Source: Hygrophila difformis (Eukaryota > Streptophyta > Magnoliopsida > Lamiales > Acanthaceae). From it: a stretch of 64,000 nucleotides of DNA. The stretch covers positions 36,536,054 to 36,600,053 of the forward strand of contig JAOANR010000003.1 in NCBI GenBank assembly GCA_030278955.1. Direction: 5' to 3'. Shown piece by piece: positions 45,364-57,364 of the stretch; positions within the stretch are counted from its first letter, which is position 1; the number at the start of each line of letters is the position of its first letter. Position numbers and translations under genes: made by a program. The notes under the pieces are model-generated. The model was not told the origin of the DNA, made no database searches, and worked only from the letters and a program-made list of their open reading frames with translations.

Positions 45364-47382
45364 GGATATCGGCCTCCTCCAAACCCGAACCAGCGCCCTC
45401 CGAACCAGCAACAAAACGTAAATCCGAATCAGAACCAGCCGGTCAATCAAGGGAGGCCGATGGGAAGGTTGAACGTGATCAACCAGGCTGACATACCTGC
45501 GCAGGGTGATGTGATGGCAGGTACCTTTCATGTCCTAAGTACTCCGCTTAGAGTTTTATTTGATTCCGGAGCCAGTTGTTCCATATTATCTTCGAGAGTT
45601 GTAGCTGAACTAGATCTATCTAAGTGCGAGGTGATTAGCTTAGGAATCCAACTGCCTTCGGGAGAAGTAATAGCCTGCTCTAAGCGTTATAACGGAATAC
45701 CTGTGGTAATAAAAAACGTAGAGTTTTTCGCAAACTTGGTAGAGTTTGACGTCAGAGACTTCGACGTTATACTAGGGATGGATTGGCTGACCCGTTATAA
45801 GGCCGTGATCGAATGCCAAAAGCAAAAGATCACGCTGTCAAAGAGTAGGGGGAGGAGAGTCATCTTCTACTCCCAACCCCCTAAGAAGTCTAACAAAATA
45901 GTCAACGCCCTCAAGTTATGTAGCTTAGTGCGGAAGGGTTACGCGCTATACGCATGCTACATTCACAGCCTGGAAGCTGAAGGAGTCAAGGTAGACGACA
46001 TCCCAGTGGTGAGAGAATATCCAGATGTGTTCCCTGAAGACGTTCCCGGTATGCCACCCAAGAGGGAACTTGAATTCACAATAGACCTCACTCCGGGGAC
46101 GGAGCCTGTTTCGAAAGCTCCTTACCGCATGGCGCCACTGGAAATGAAGGAACTAAGGGAGGAACTCGAGGAGTTGCTAGAGAAGGGATACATTAGACCG
46201 AGCAAGTCCCCATGGGGAGCACCGGTCTTGTTCGTCAAGAAGAAAGACGGAGGGTTACGACTGTGCATCGACTATAGAGGACTCAATCAAGTCACCGTCA
46301 AGAACAAGTACCCGTTGCCCCGGATCGAAGATCTGTTCGACCAACTAAAGGGGGCCACGGTATTCTCAAAGATCGACTTACGCTCGGGATATCACCAATT
46401 GAGGATCGCCGAAAAGGACATTCCAAAAACGGCGTTCAGGACTCGTTACGGGCACTACGAGTTCACGGTGCTATCCTTTGGGCTAACGAACGCCCCAGCA
46501 ATGTTCATGAATCTCATGAATAACGTATTTCGAGGATTGTTAGATCAATGCATGGTGGTGTTCATAGATGACATCTTGATCTACTCAAAAAGTGAAGAGG
46601 AACATTCCGAGCACTTACACAAAGTGCTAGGGATCTTACGAGTGAACCAACTGTATGGTAAACTGTCCAAGTGTGAGTTCTGGTTAAGGGAAGTGGCATT
46701 TCTCGGGCATATAGTATCCGCCAATGGAGTGGCAGTAGACCCAGCAAAGATCTCGGCAGTGACCGAGTGGGTGCCACCGAAGAATCCAACGAAGATAAGA
46801 AGCTTTCTTGGACTGGCGGGTTACTATAGGCGATTTGTAAAGGACTTCTCGAAGATCGCCCGCCCGTTGACTCAACTGTTGAAGAAAGGGACGAAGTACG
46901 ACTGGACCAGCGAGTGGGAAGCCGCATTCTAGGATCTGAAGAAAAGACTTACCACAGCGCCAGTATTGGCATTACCCTCAGAGGATGGAGACTTCGAGGT
47001 GTACAGTGACGCTTCGAAGGAGGGATTGGGATGCGTGCTAATGCAAGATCAAAGGGTTATAGCGTACGCATCGCGCCAACTAAAACCACACGAGGAAAAC
47101 TACCCGACGCACGACCTGGAGTTGGCCGCGATCATGTTCGCCTTAAAGATTTGGAGACACTATCTCTATGGGCGAAGGTGTCAAATGTTCACCGACCATA
47201 AGAGCCACAAGTGTATATTCACGCAAAAAGAGCTGAATTTGAGGCAGAGGAGATGGTTAGAACTGATTAAGGATTATGATTTGGAGATCGCGTACCACGA
47301 AGGAAAGGCCAACGTCGTGGCCGACGCCTTGACTGGAAAGACTCAACATGTCGCGAACTCGCTTGTGATACCGGCCGAATAG
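45364..47382 (+). pseudogene. pol: element B2 protease, reverse transcriptase and RNase H
   Basis: The longest open stretch is 45460-46932. Protease active site '[11 protein letters not shown]'; reverse transcriptase with '[20 protein letters not shown]' and catalytic '[11 protein letters not shown]'; RNase H with '[15 protein letters not shown]' (46990-47040) and 'DHKSHKCIF'. TAG at 46930-46932 sits between reverse transcriptase and RNase H, and another TAG at 47380-47382 at the end of RNase H. Both are a single C-to-T change from CAG. Confidence 0.93.
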
Positions 47383-48925
47383 TACAAAGATTTGGCGAAA
47401 TTAAGTCTACAACTGGTGCATCCTGGCACGTAACCAAGGTCGTCAATGCGATGGTAGTGGGACCGACCATATTCGATGAGATACGACTCGCTCAACCGGG
47501 TGATGAGAAGTTGGAAGAAATAAGGAGGAGCATTGCCGAAGGAAAGGCAATGGATTTCAAAATTCATGAGGACGGAAGCATCCGCTTCAAGGGAAGGTGG
47601 TGTATACCATGGAAATCCGCGGACCTGAAGAGATAAGTGATGGAGGAGGGCCATAACACCCCCTACTCGGTTCACCCCGGAGGGGACAAGCTGTACAAGG
47701 ACTTGAAGAAGAACTATTGGTGGCCGAACATGAAGAGAGAGGTAGCCGAGTTTGTGGCAAGATGCCTTACCTGCCAGAAGGTCAAGGCAGTATGACAAAA
47801 ACCCCTAGGACTAATGCAACCATTGGAGATCCCAAGCTGGAAATGGGATAGTATCTCAATGGATTTTGTTTCGGGGTTACCACGCTCACCGAAGGGAATG
47901 AATAATATCTGGGTGATCGTGGATAGATTGACAAAAGCCGCCATATTTATCCCAATGAAGGATACTTGGTCAATGGACCAATTGGCAAGGGCGTATGTCG
48001 ACAATGTGGTACGCCGGCATGGGGTAACACATCACATCATCTCAGATAGAGACAGTAGATTTGTCTCTCAGTTCTGGACCAAACTGCAAGAAGAGCTCGG
48101 TACGCAAATAAAGATGAGTACCGCGTTCCATCCCATGACGGATGGACAGACGGAGCGAACGATCAAAACGCTGGAGGACATGTTGCGGGCCTGTGTGCTA
48201 GAATTTAAGGGAAGTTGGGAGAATCATCTACCTTTGATAGAGTTTTCCTACAACAACAGTTACCATGCTAGCATCGGCATGGCACCCTTCGAGGCACTGT
48301 ATGGACGTAGGTGCCGAAGTCCATTAAGCTGGGAAGAGAACGATAAGGCGGTAATAGTGGGACCACAACTTGTTGAGGACATGGCTCAACAAATCAAGGT
48401 CATCCAAGGGAAGATTAAAGCCGCTCAGGACCGGCAAAAGAGTTACGCGGACGTGAGACGGAAAGACTTGGAATTTCAAGTCGGCGACAAAGTCATGCTG
48501 AAGGTATCACCAATGAAGGGTGTGATGCGCTTCGGCAAACGAGGAAAACTGAGTCCACGGTACATAGGACCATATGAAATCCTGGAAAGAGTGGGAAATC
48601 TCGCATATCGGCTAGCGTTGCCACCACAATTTGCTCGTGTTCACGATGTATTCCACGTCTCCCAATTGAAGAAGTATGTGCACGATCCGACCCATGTGCT
48701 CTAACCGGAAGAAATTGAATTTGAGGATGACTTGAGTTACGAGGAAGTTCCGGTGCGAATACTTGACACGAAGGAGAGAGTAACGAGGAATAAGACCGTG
48801 CGAATGGTCAAGGTCCTTTGGTCCAACCACGAGACGGAGACGGCAACGTGGGAGTTGGAGGCCGACATGAAACAACGTTACCCTACCCTCTTCCAAGATG
48901 AACCGGCCACAGTTATGGGGACATA
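47383..48925 (+). pseudogene. pol: element B2 integrase with chromodomain
   Basis: The frame changes once between 47383 and 47432. Zinc-binding HHCC region around 47650-47780 ('CLTCQ'); catalytic core with 'SMDFVSGLP', 'HIISDRDSRFV' and 'TDGQTERTIKTLEDML' (D, D, E); GPY/F-type module 'LSPRYIGPYEIL'; then a chromodomain ('RNKTVRMVKVLW', 'TATWELEADM') that marks the chromovirus clade, thought to guide insertion into heterochromatin. Stops: TAA 47634-47636, TGA 47793-47795, TAA 48702-48704. Confidence 0.93.
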
Positions 48926-48949
48926 ACTGTATTCTTAAGGGGGGGAGGA
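48910..48949 (+). promoter_or_regulatory. element B2 hairpin plus polypurine tract
   Basis: Hairpin CAGTTATG-GGGA-CATAACTG at 48910-48929 overlaps the pol stop codon; the polypurine tract AAGGGGGGGAGGA (48937-48949) abuts the 3' LTR. Confidence 0.88.
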
Positions 48950-51707
48950 TGTAACACCCGAGAAAAATAAATTCAAATTGTTTTGAACTACGTCATGACT
49001 TGATCCCTTCACAGGGTACGTAGGCAGCTTGGAACTAAATTCTAAGTTCAGTCACAAAATAAATCACAAATTAAATCACAAATTAAATTACAAATTAAAT
49101 CACAAGATCAATCGCAAGGACGATATGAGGAGTTGGAACTAATTTAAACTAGACTAATTAGGGCACGGAAATGTTACGAGCGATAAGCCGAACTCGTAAC
49201 AAGTTTAAAGTAAAGATTCCGAACCGGAGACGACCCGAGGAGTCGAGCTAACACGTAGAGGGTAGAAAACCGATAGAGAAAAGACCCGACGGACCACGCG
49301 GACCGCCGAACCGGCCGGCCCGCGCTCGCCGCGCGCCGCCGCGCGGAAGGCGGAGTCGCGTCTCCAGGCCTGGCCACGCGTGCTTCGCGCGGGCCAAGCC
49401 ATAGGTGCGCGTCACCAGCGCGCCAGAGGTGCAGAAGGTGTAAACTTTCCTTCTATGGCGATTTTCTTGCCAAAAATCCGTCCCCTATCGAGGGCAAGCG
49501 GATCAAGGCATTGGGGAAGGTGATAAGAGCAGCATTGGGCGCCCCCTTCCCCATATTTTTCAGAAAACTAAACCCTTAACACTCCCAATCTTCCTCTCCA
49601 AGTCAAAACTCCTCCGAACTCACTTTCCGGCGAGTATTCCAGCGACGACAAGGCAAACGGGACGAAGCCCTACCCTCTAGAACCTTGGTAAGTAGTATTA
49701 CAGTGTTTGAATCGTCCATAAGCTTTAACAAACTTGAAATCTAACCCTTTTCCTTTGCTACGATTTCACGCCGGGGAACGAACAAGAAGCGATCGGAGAA
49801 GTTGGCCGTTCGTCTTGACCTTAGGACGTCCGGAAACCCTTTCCAGCGACCCTAATCTCTAACTAAGTAAGTTAAGACCTTACTCACCAATTTTTGTGTT
49901 TTATTGTTGTTTAAAACTTAGGATCTAGACCCGTAACAAAAATCGGTTTTCAAAAACCCTATTTTCGTCCAATTTCAAAAACTCGCCTAAAACTCGACCT
50001 TCGGGAATTCAAACCGAAAACTTTTCAACATAGATTTTGTTCCTAAGACTTTAATCTATATTGTGTCCAAATTTCAGCCATTGACATTAAGATTTGCTAT
50101 TCCAAATCGCGCCGTAAACTTTCTGTGACAAACCGAACGTTTAAAACTGTTGACAGATATACTTACTCGACTTGATGCATGTTTTTCACCCGCTTTTAGA
50201 ATGATTCAACTTTGCATTTCTAAACAAAGGTTGTAGATAATTGTGTCTAGATTAAGCATATAAAATTTCATGAATTTTGGAGTTCATTTGTTATGTCAAA
50301 ATGGCCGATTTTAAGAACTGTTTTAAACCACCCGTTGAGTCCGCGCGTATACAGCGTGTTGTGGTCGATTTTTGAACATCTAAAAGTCATTGTTTCAAAA
50401 TTCTTAAAACATGGAAGTTGTTCATTAATGTGTTGTGTATCTCCTGTAAAAATTTTGGATCAATTGGCTTTGAAATGAATTTTTAATCGGCGTCGCACGA
50501 ACCTGTGACTAAATCAGTTTTTGAGACAGAAATTATCTTTTGTAAAGAACTCGAATTTTGACTCACTTCGAAACTTATTTTCGAAAACTTAAAACATGAA
50601 AGTTGTTTGTGTGTGTGTTTTTGAGCTACTGTGTAAATTTCAGAATTTTTGGTGTAAAGATGAATTTTTAATTAAGAAAGGCGTAAACTGCGTCGAATCG
50701 AATTTTTCGAACTTGAGAAAACTCGAACTATGAAACGCGATATCGAATATTTTGATAACTTTGAAATACGGACTTTCGAAAAATCCCGTTCACTAGGCTG
50801 AGCCGATCTTCATGCTATCATTATCTTTGAGACTGCCTCGTTAGTGTTCTCCTTAAAATCTGAGATTGCCTCGTTAGTGATCTCGCGCGCTGTGTTTTGG
50901 ATCGCCTCGTTAGTGGTCCTACTATCTTTTGAGACTGCCTCGTTAGTGGTCTCCCATTATTGTGGACTGCCTCGTTAGTGGTCCTATGATGAGATTGCCT
51001 CGTTAGTGATCTCCCGGTATGGTGTCCTCTTCTTAGTTTGCGGGATAAAATATAAAAGACATGTGTGAGTGTTTAATTATGCTTAAATCTTATTTACCAT
51101 GCTTTTAAATTATGAATTTAAATTACGTTCTTAAATTATGCTTTTAAATTCCGCTTTCAAATTAAGTCCTTTAATTATGCATTTTCATCTTGAATAAATT
51201 AATCATGTTTTTCCGCTGCGAATATTATATGGATTTTTAAATTAATGCATGAAAAGTGTAATCTTTAGTTTAAACACATGTAACCCCTTAAATTGTTAGT
51301 TAAGGATTAACTTACTCGGTATATTTTTATACTGATAAACTGTTGTCATTTTTCTTTTACAGAGTATGTCGAGTGACGCATGCACTTGCACTTGGGGGTT
51401 AACATTTATGAACATTTTCAATTTCTGCATCGTACTACTGTTTTACCGGGTCTGTTAAACCCGAGGATTTGGCCATGTTAGCCGTGATTACTTTCCGCTG
51501 CATTTACTCTATTTTCGCGCATGATGATTATTGCTATCGTATTTTGAATTAAGTATTATTAATTTCCGGACTCAATCTTGAAATGTTTTTAAATCTTTTA
51601 CGTACCCATAAGCCTTGCATTTCCTTAGTGATCTCGGGAAGCCGTGTCTTGCTAGGGAGATGTGGTGGTGACATCCCGGCCTGGGTTATCAAATCCGGGG
51701 TGTTACA
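48950..51707 (+). repeat. element B2 3' LTR
   Basis: 2,758 bp, differing from the 5' copy by scattered substitutions and a few small indels by eye. Contains the hairpin array at 50828-51015. Confidence 0.94.
50828..51015 (+). repeat. TGCCTCGTTAGTG hairpin array in B2 3' LTR
   Basis: Same six units as in the 5' LTR, in the predicted leader intron ending at TTTTACAG near 51361. Confidence 0.93.
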
Positions 51708-51712
51708 TTTCG
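51708..51712. repeat. element B2 target-site duplication, right copy
   Basis: TTTCG, as at 40405-40409. Confidence 0.92.
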
Positions 51713-51715
51713 TTC

Positions 51716-53157
51716 CTGAGAAAGACAGAGAGTACTTAATCCAATCGAGTTTTTATAATTTTCATAAATTATTCAAGTTAAAAATCAACATTCTCACATT
51801 TTGAGCTTTGCTCGAAAAGTGATTTAGTCGATTATACTTGAATTTATTATAAGACATACATGACAAAATTCACATGCTAAAATTTAATTAAAGCTAATTT
51901 AAAAGGTTGGGTCATTGGACCCAAAATATTTTTGATTTGACTATTGAGTCCAAAAAGGGAAAATAAAATGGTCATTGGACCAAAAAATCTTTCTAATGGG
52001 CCATTGAGCCCAAAAGTTTGATTTTCTCGATTTTATTACAAGCTCGAGGCACTTGTTGAGAATGAATGAAATGGAATAAATGGACGGATGCTCGAATTTA
52101 GGAATGTGCAATGGAGACGTGGTGAAATGGATTTACTGTTTCCGGATTGCTAGGACTACTTTGGACAGTTAAATACTCACTAAAAACTTGCAAACACTAT
52201 TTTTAATTCTAAAAAGTTGACTTGTTTTTATTTATTGAATGTGGGATGTGAGTGGTCCCGATTTGGATTTTTGAAAAAGATAGCAGTTATAAGTGACAAA
52301 AATACTGCTATTTAATCACACTTTTAGTTCCATTGGGAACCAAAAATACCCAAGTCAAACATTATTCTACCAACCCTTTGTCTTTTTGTGAAAAGAGATT
52401 TCTTGAAAAGTGGGTTGGTGTGCACTGAATTGCCAAAACAACACACACCAACTTTACAAAGACTGCCACTCATACACACAGGTTATGCCAATCAAGGAAA
52501 TAGCATTTATTGAACATATTGGCATGCAACACTTTACTGATATGCAGAAACAACTATCAGCTCAAAACCAACATCAAACAAAACACATTGGCAGATTGCA
52601 CCATACATGCTTTAGGATCGAATTAACAACAAGGAAATATTCATCAATATCCACATGCTCATTGCTATTCCCAATCCTGATTTTAGAAATTTCTAGGTCA
52701 TAAGGCAAAATCATGAGGGGATTCATAGTACCAAATCATCATATTTATAAGAATAATGGACAATTTCAAGAACCCTAGAAGCTTCAAAATTTCAACAATG
52801 GAGGGAACGCCCCTGTTGAACCCTAATCTGTCCCCGCCTATGTTTTGCCAAATCCTGATTTCAAAAATTGCAAGGCCCATACATTTTCGACCACTCCCCT
52901 ATCCTCCTAAACAAGAACACCCATCCTAAACAAGAACACCCAACACCTACCCTTCTTCCAAAACATGCTTCGGCCATCACCCATATTTCACAAAACTCAA
53001 AAACAGATTGCCCACAGGATGGGATTTACAAAAATGGATTGAAAAAGAGTAGTAAAGAACAAAACCGAAGCCTATTTACACATTTACAGAGATTGCACTA
53101 AAAATCGCGAAACAGAGGGGTTACGGGCGTGCGGAAATCGAATGGGAGAATGCTTAC
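51716..53157 (-). other. predicted intron between first and second exons of the Athila/Tat extra ORF
   Basis: Minus-strand donor CATG|GTAAGC at 53158/53157 and acceptor TCTGTCTTTCTCAG|GAAC at 51716/51715. Length is 1,442 bp. It has no ORF and is AT-rich. Near 51785-51815 it contains a motif (minus 'aaaatgtgagaatgttgat') like the one preceding LTR1 and the block at 54140. The acceptor lies 8 bp from the B2 insertion. Confidence 0.7.
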
Positions 53158-53189
53158 CATGGCTCGGGTTTAGGCGAAGAAGACGCCAT
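53158..53189 (-). CDS. first coding exon of the Athila/Tat extra ORF
   Basis: ATG at 53189; the exon encodes ten residues (Met-Ala-Ser-Ser-Ser, then Pro, Lys and Glu) plus two bases of the next codon. Unspliced, the frame meets TAA at once. Spliced to 51715, it joins in phase with the long ORF that continues at 40404 after B2. The acceptor exon has no ATG of its own before the long frame except internal ones. Confidence rests on phase and splice-site quality, not on transcript data. Confidence 0.7.
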
Positions 53190-54160
53190 TCGTGATTTCG
53201 GAATAAATGGACGGAGGTTCGCCTGAAAATGGACGGAATATAGTGCGAAGAACACTTGGTGTTCGTCGGGAAAGGGTTTCTGTTACGAGAGTGTTTTTCA
53301 AATTTGGCTAAGTATGGAAGTGAGGTGGGGAAGAAGGAAGAAAAGGGGGTATTAATACTAATGGGCCCTGTCGTGGAACCCTAGCCCGTGTCGCGAGACT
53401 AGGTTTCGCAACTGGGGTCTAGCGACATTAGACGTGTCGCGGGACTGAGAGCCAGTCGCGAGACTAAGTCTCGCGACTGGGAGGGGTATCACGACAGGAT
53501 AAAAGAGGAAGTGGGGCCAGATGATAGTTAGGGACCAGTTGCTAGACTCAACCCCTGTCGTGAGACATAGTCTCGCGACTGGGGTTGTGTTTTCTTGCGA
53601 CTGGGACAGAAGGAGTTTGGGGACCCAGTCGCTAGACTTGGTCTCTGTCGTGAGACTAAGTCTCGCGACTGGACTTTTTCTTAGCGACTGGAGTCCCGGA
53701 CCATGAGTTAGAGACTCCAGTCGCTAGACTGCCACCCTGTCGTGAGACATAGTCTCGCGACTGGTGCATAGTCCCGCGACTGGTTTTTGAAATTTCAAAA
53801 TATACGGACTGGACCCGAGTGTGGATTTGGGTCTGAGTCCATATTATTGATTTTGGACCCGAATAAATTCAGTCCAAAATATTCAAAACACTATTTGGGC
53901 TGAAAATTAAAATAATCCACTTGCATAAAAATAGGTTGGATCAGTTCCATTTATTTGTAAAAATTATTTCGGATTTTAAATTGATTTAAATTTCGGAAAT
54001 ATTTTCTGAAATTCATGGAATTAATCCAACCGGGAACCTGATTTTCTGCTCTGTTTTTTTTTTCTGCTCCTTCTTTTTGGTGGTTCCGGATCTTCTGCAA
54101 GATAGATAAATTAACCATATTAGATTTTCTCCAAATATCAACATCCTCACATTTAGAGTC
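53190..54160 (-). promoter_or_regulatory. LTR-like promoter block upstream of the extra ORF
   Basis: On the minus strand: a purine-rich 'aaatgtgaggatgt', then TGATATTTGG at 54140 (like an LTR start), an AT-rich stretch with 'gggtccagtccgtat', an inverted-repeat array, a TATA-like TATTAATAC near 53355, then a likely 5' UTR. The order matches the U3 of LTR1, but the sequence differs outside the array. It may be an internal promoter, or the start of another LTR. Confidence 0.5.
53384..53784. repeat. GTCGCGAGAC/GTCTCGCGAC palindrome array upstream of the extra ORF
   Basis: Four or five units, for example GTCGCGAGAC/GTCTCGCGAC around 53456-53478, with 'agtcgctagact' spacers. Same family as the arrays in LTR1. 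Confidence 0.88.
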
Positions 54161-54274
54161 TTAGTACTCTAAATGTTTAATTGATTTTTGGACATTTTCT
54201 GACTTTTAAAATAAAACAATATATATATATATATACATAAAAATGGAATTTTTATTATTTTATTTATGTTTTAA

Positions 54275-55011
54275 TTAAGCGTAAGCCGGGTCTGCCACTG
54301 CTTGGCTCTCTTTTTTCGGATCAAACAGTCCGATGTATTCCTTCAACCTCTGTCCATTCACCACCAGATCTCCCTTGTCAGTTCGGATCCTGACTGCACC
54401 ACTTTTGAATACCTCCAGCACTTCGTGTGGCCCTTCCCATCTGGATCTCAGCTTTCCGGGGAATAGCTTCAACCTAGAATTGAACAGTAAAACGTTTTGG
54501 CCAATATAAAATTGCTTGGATTTAATCCGGCGATCATGAAACTTCTGGGTCCGCTTTTTATAAATCCGAGAGCTTTCATAAGCTTGCGCTCGTATTTCCT
54601 CAATTTCATTGAGGTCCAACTTGCGCTTGCTCTGACCAACTTTCGGATGAAAATTAAGCGTTCAAACGGCCCAATAAGCTTTATGCTCTAACTCTACGGG
54701 CAAATGGCAGGCTTTTCCGAAGATTAGCCTGTATGGAGACATCACAATGGGAGTCTTATATGCTGTGCGATATGCCCATTGAGCCTACGTGCTCAATCCT
54801 TTCAGGTTCTCCCAACAGTGGCTTCGAGTATATGTTTGATCTCGCGATTGGATACCTCGACTTGACCACTGATTTGGAGATGATAAGGCGTGCCTATCTT
54901 ATGGAGGATGCCAGTTTTTAGCATTAAGTTCTCAAAGGATTTGTTAACAAAATGTGTACCTCCATCAGATATTATCACCCTAGGTATGCCGAATCGATTA
55001 AAAATGTTGTT
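54275..55011 (-). pseudogene. pol: Athila/Tat-type integrase, C-terminal part
   Basis: Reading on the minus strand from the W insertion: second catalytic Asp in 'VIISDGGTHFVN', Glu region 'QVEVSNREIKH', then after several frame changes the C-terminal part in the 114-codon ORF 54619-54275 ('RSRWEGPHEVLEVF', ending 'ADPAYA'). The stop at 54275 is close to the purine-rich motif at 54141-54160. Confidence 0.88.
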
Positions 55012-57359
55012 TGTAATACCCGAGACTTTTAATAATAGGAAATGGAATTAAATTCGAAAAGTAAGGGAAGTTTAATTCAAGAACCGTGAAGTCGAAAATG
55101 ATTTAAATAAATAAATCATTGCACGGGAATCAAAAGGCGACAAATTCGACGCTGACGAATTTAAATTAAATGGATTCGAGAATTCGAATACGAAATCAAT
55201 TAAAGACGAAATAAAATTTTGGATGGGAATTATAATCCGGGAATGACCCGGAAAACCGAGCCCGAGAACGTAGGAGGATAGAAACCCGAACAAGGAGGAA
55301 AGGCCCGACGGATCGCACGGCCCGGCCCACGATTCAACCTTACCGGGGGCGGCGCGGTGGCCGCATGGTCTAGAGAGATACCACACAGCACGACAGTGTG
55401 CGATCAACTTTTTCTTTTCGACGATTTTTTACCTTATTTTCGACCCCCGGCTTTGGTAACTTGATCTTAGGCAATGGGAAGGTTATATGGACGAGTTTAG
55501 AGGCTGGAGTCTCATTATTTTCGAGCTCCAAACCCTAGCAGCCCCATTGTCTCTCCAAACACTCCAAACTTCTTCCAAAACCCGAAATCACCAAGTTCGT
55601 GCTTTCCGATCACTTTCCGGCGACGAAAATCGACGAAGGAGGCGTGGAGAACAAGAACTTTAGTGTTCCAGATTATGGTAAGTCGTTCATAGGCTTTCGT
55701 TTAACTTTTCGAACCCGAAAACTCGATCTAACTTTAGATTTCTTCTTTCGATTCGAATCCGTGGCCAAAGTTGGAAGATTCATGTTGAGGAGGTCCGTTT
55801 GTGTCAAATCTTAGAGCCCGGACGACCCCGAGACAGTCTAGGACGAAATTCAAGTAAGATAACGCCTTACATTATTGGTGGCTTAGAACCGTTTGAAACA
55901 TTAGTTTTAAATCAAACCCTAAAATCGGACATAAAAGATTCAATCTTTACGCGTTTTCTGAGATTGGCCGAAAAACCCTATTTCGTGAATCCGAACTTAG
56001 TTGACAGATTTTTAGTCCGAACTTAGTGAATTAATCTGACCTAATCCGTGATGAATTTGCATAATATGCCTCAAATAAAACTTGTTTATTTTGGTGTGTT
56101 TTAAGTGCCTGTAAAATTTCATAAATTTTGGAGGTCGTTTGCTATGTCAAAAACTGTTTCAAAAATCAGTGCGCTGTTTAGAAAAAGTTGGCAGATTTGA
56201 TACTTTGCAAAGATTGTAAAATTTCACTCATTTCCTCACCTATTTTCGAAAAACTTAAAATATGAAAGTTGTTCGTTAGCGTGTTTTTGTGCAAATGAGA
56301 AAATTTCAAGTCGATTGCCTTTGAAATGAATTTTTAAACTGAGATGGCGTAAACTGTGGCAATGGCTTGGTTGAAATGTTGAAAAACTCGACTTTTGAGA
56401 AAATCATGATTTGTGAGATATGTCTAAACAATAAAACATGTATTTTTAAAAATCCCGTTAATCTAGGCTGAGCTAGATCTCCATGTAAGTAGGGGGTGAG
56501 TGCTCTGCTGGGTGCCACTCTATCTTGAAATTCGTGCCCGAGTGGACGAAATGTGATATATTGTGAAATTGTGCCGAAACGGCCATTGTGAAATTAGTCT
56601 ACACTCTCGGGTGTATCCGAAGGGGTTACTCGAGGCTCCGAAGTGGTACTTTGTATGGCGCGATACTCGGATTGCTTCGGCATTTCTGAAACTTGATACT
56701 GAGAAACTTGATACATGAGAACGAGATACTTGAGATATATGGTTGTGGCGTCCTCTTCTTAGTTAACGGGAGAAGATTTAAAAGACTTGAATTTTTATTT
56801 ATTATTTATTTATGCCGTTAATTATGCATTTTACCTTATGTCTTTAAATTTATGCCTATGTCTTAAATTATCATTTTTCAATTAAATGGCTTATGAGAAA
56901 TTATTGATTTTATCATTGTCCAACATGCATGCTTAAAATGAATTTTTAAATTAAAAACCCCTTTATTGCTATGCTAGGAATTGTCTTACTCAGTATTCCT
57001 TATTACTGATAAATGTTGTTTATGTTTTTCTATGACAGAGTATGAAGCATGAGCATGCATCCAGGGGGATTTATTTTGGACATTTTATTATTTTCTGCAC
57101 GATACTGCATACGGGCCTGTTAACCCGTGTTTTGGCCATGTCGGCCCTATATTTTATTTCCGTTGCATAAACTTATATTTCCGCTGCGTATATGGATGAT
57201 TATTATTTTTAAATTATATGTACTTCCGGACTTGGTTGTTTTAAATTATTTTATACCATTAGCCTTGCATCTCTTAAGTGAGCTCGAATGAAGTCGTGTC
57301 TTGCTTGGGAGGTGTGGCGGTGGCATCCCGACCTGGGTGATCAAATCCGGGGTGTTACA
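55012..57359 (+). mobile_element. solo LTR W inserted in the integrase
   Basis: 2,348 bp from TGTAATACCCGAG to GGGGTGTTACA, flanked by TTGTT at 55007-55011 and 57360-57364. Acceptor-like TTCTATGACAG near 57039. In place of a regular hairpin array it has a degenerate region (56500-56720) with isolated palindromes such as TACAC-TCTCGG-GTGTA. The ORFs at 55072-55814 are not genes. Confidence 0.93.
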
Positions 57360-57364
57360 TTGTT

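Larger units (their letters stand above)
40410..51707 (+). mobile_element. element B2: full-length Tekay/Del chromovirus with decayed genes
   Basis: 11,298 bp with LTRs of 2,763 and 2,758 bp, TGTAACACCC to GGGGTGTTACA, duplication TTTCG. Order: 5' LTR, primer-binding site, a small extra ORF, gag, protease, reverse transcriptase, RNase H, integrase with chromodomain, hairpin-polypurine module, 3' LTR. This is the only element in the window with a complete set of pol domains, but it has seven premature or doubtful stops and a gag deletion, so it is not autonomous now. It is inserted in the second exon of the Athila/Tat extra ORF, 8 bases after the splice acceptor. Confidence 0.95.

Noticed and set aside
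51785..51815. a true LTR boundary inside the intron
   Set aside because: Only about 70 bp separate it from the splice acceptor and the long ORF, leaving no room for an LTR; kept only as a motif match.
55007..57364. shared origin of solo LTRs C and W, because both have TTGTT duplications
   Set aside because: The flanking sequences and LTR bodies differ; two 5-bp duplications of low complexity can agree by chance or mild target preference.
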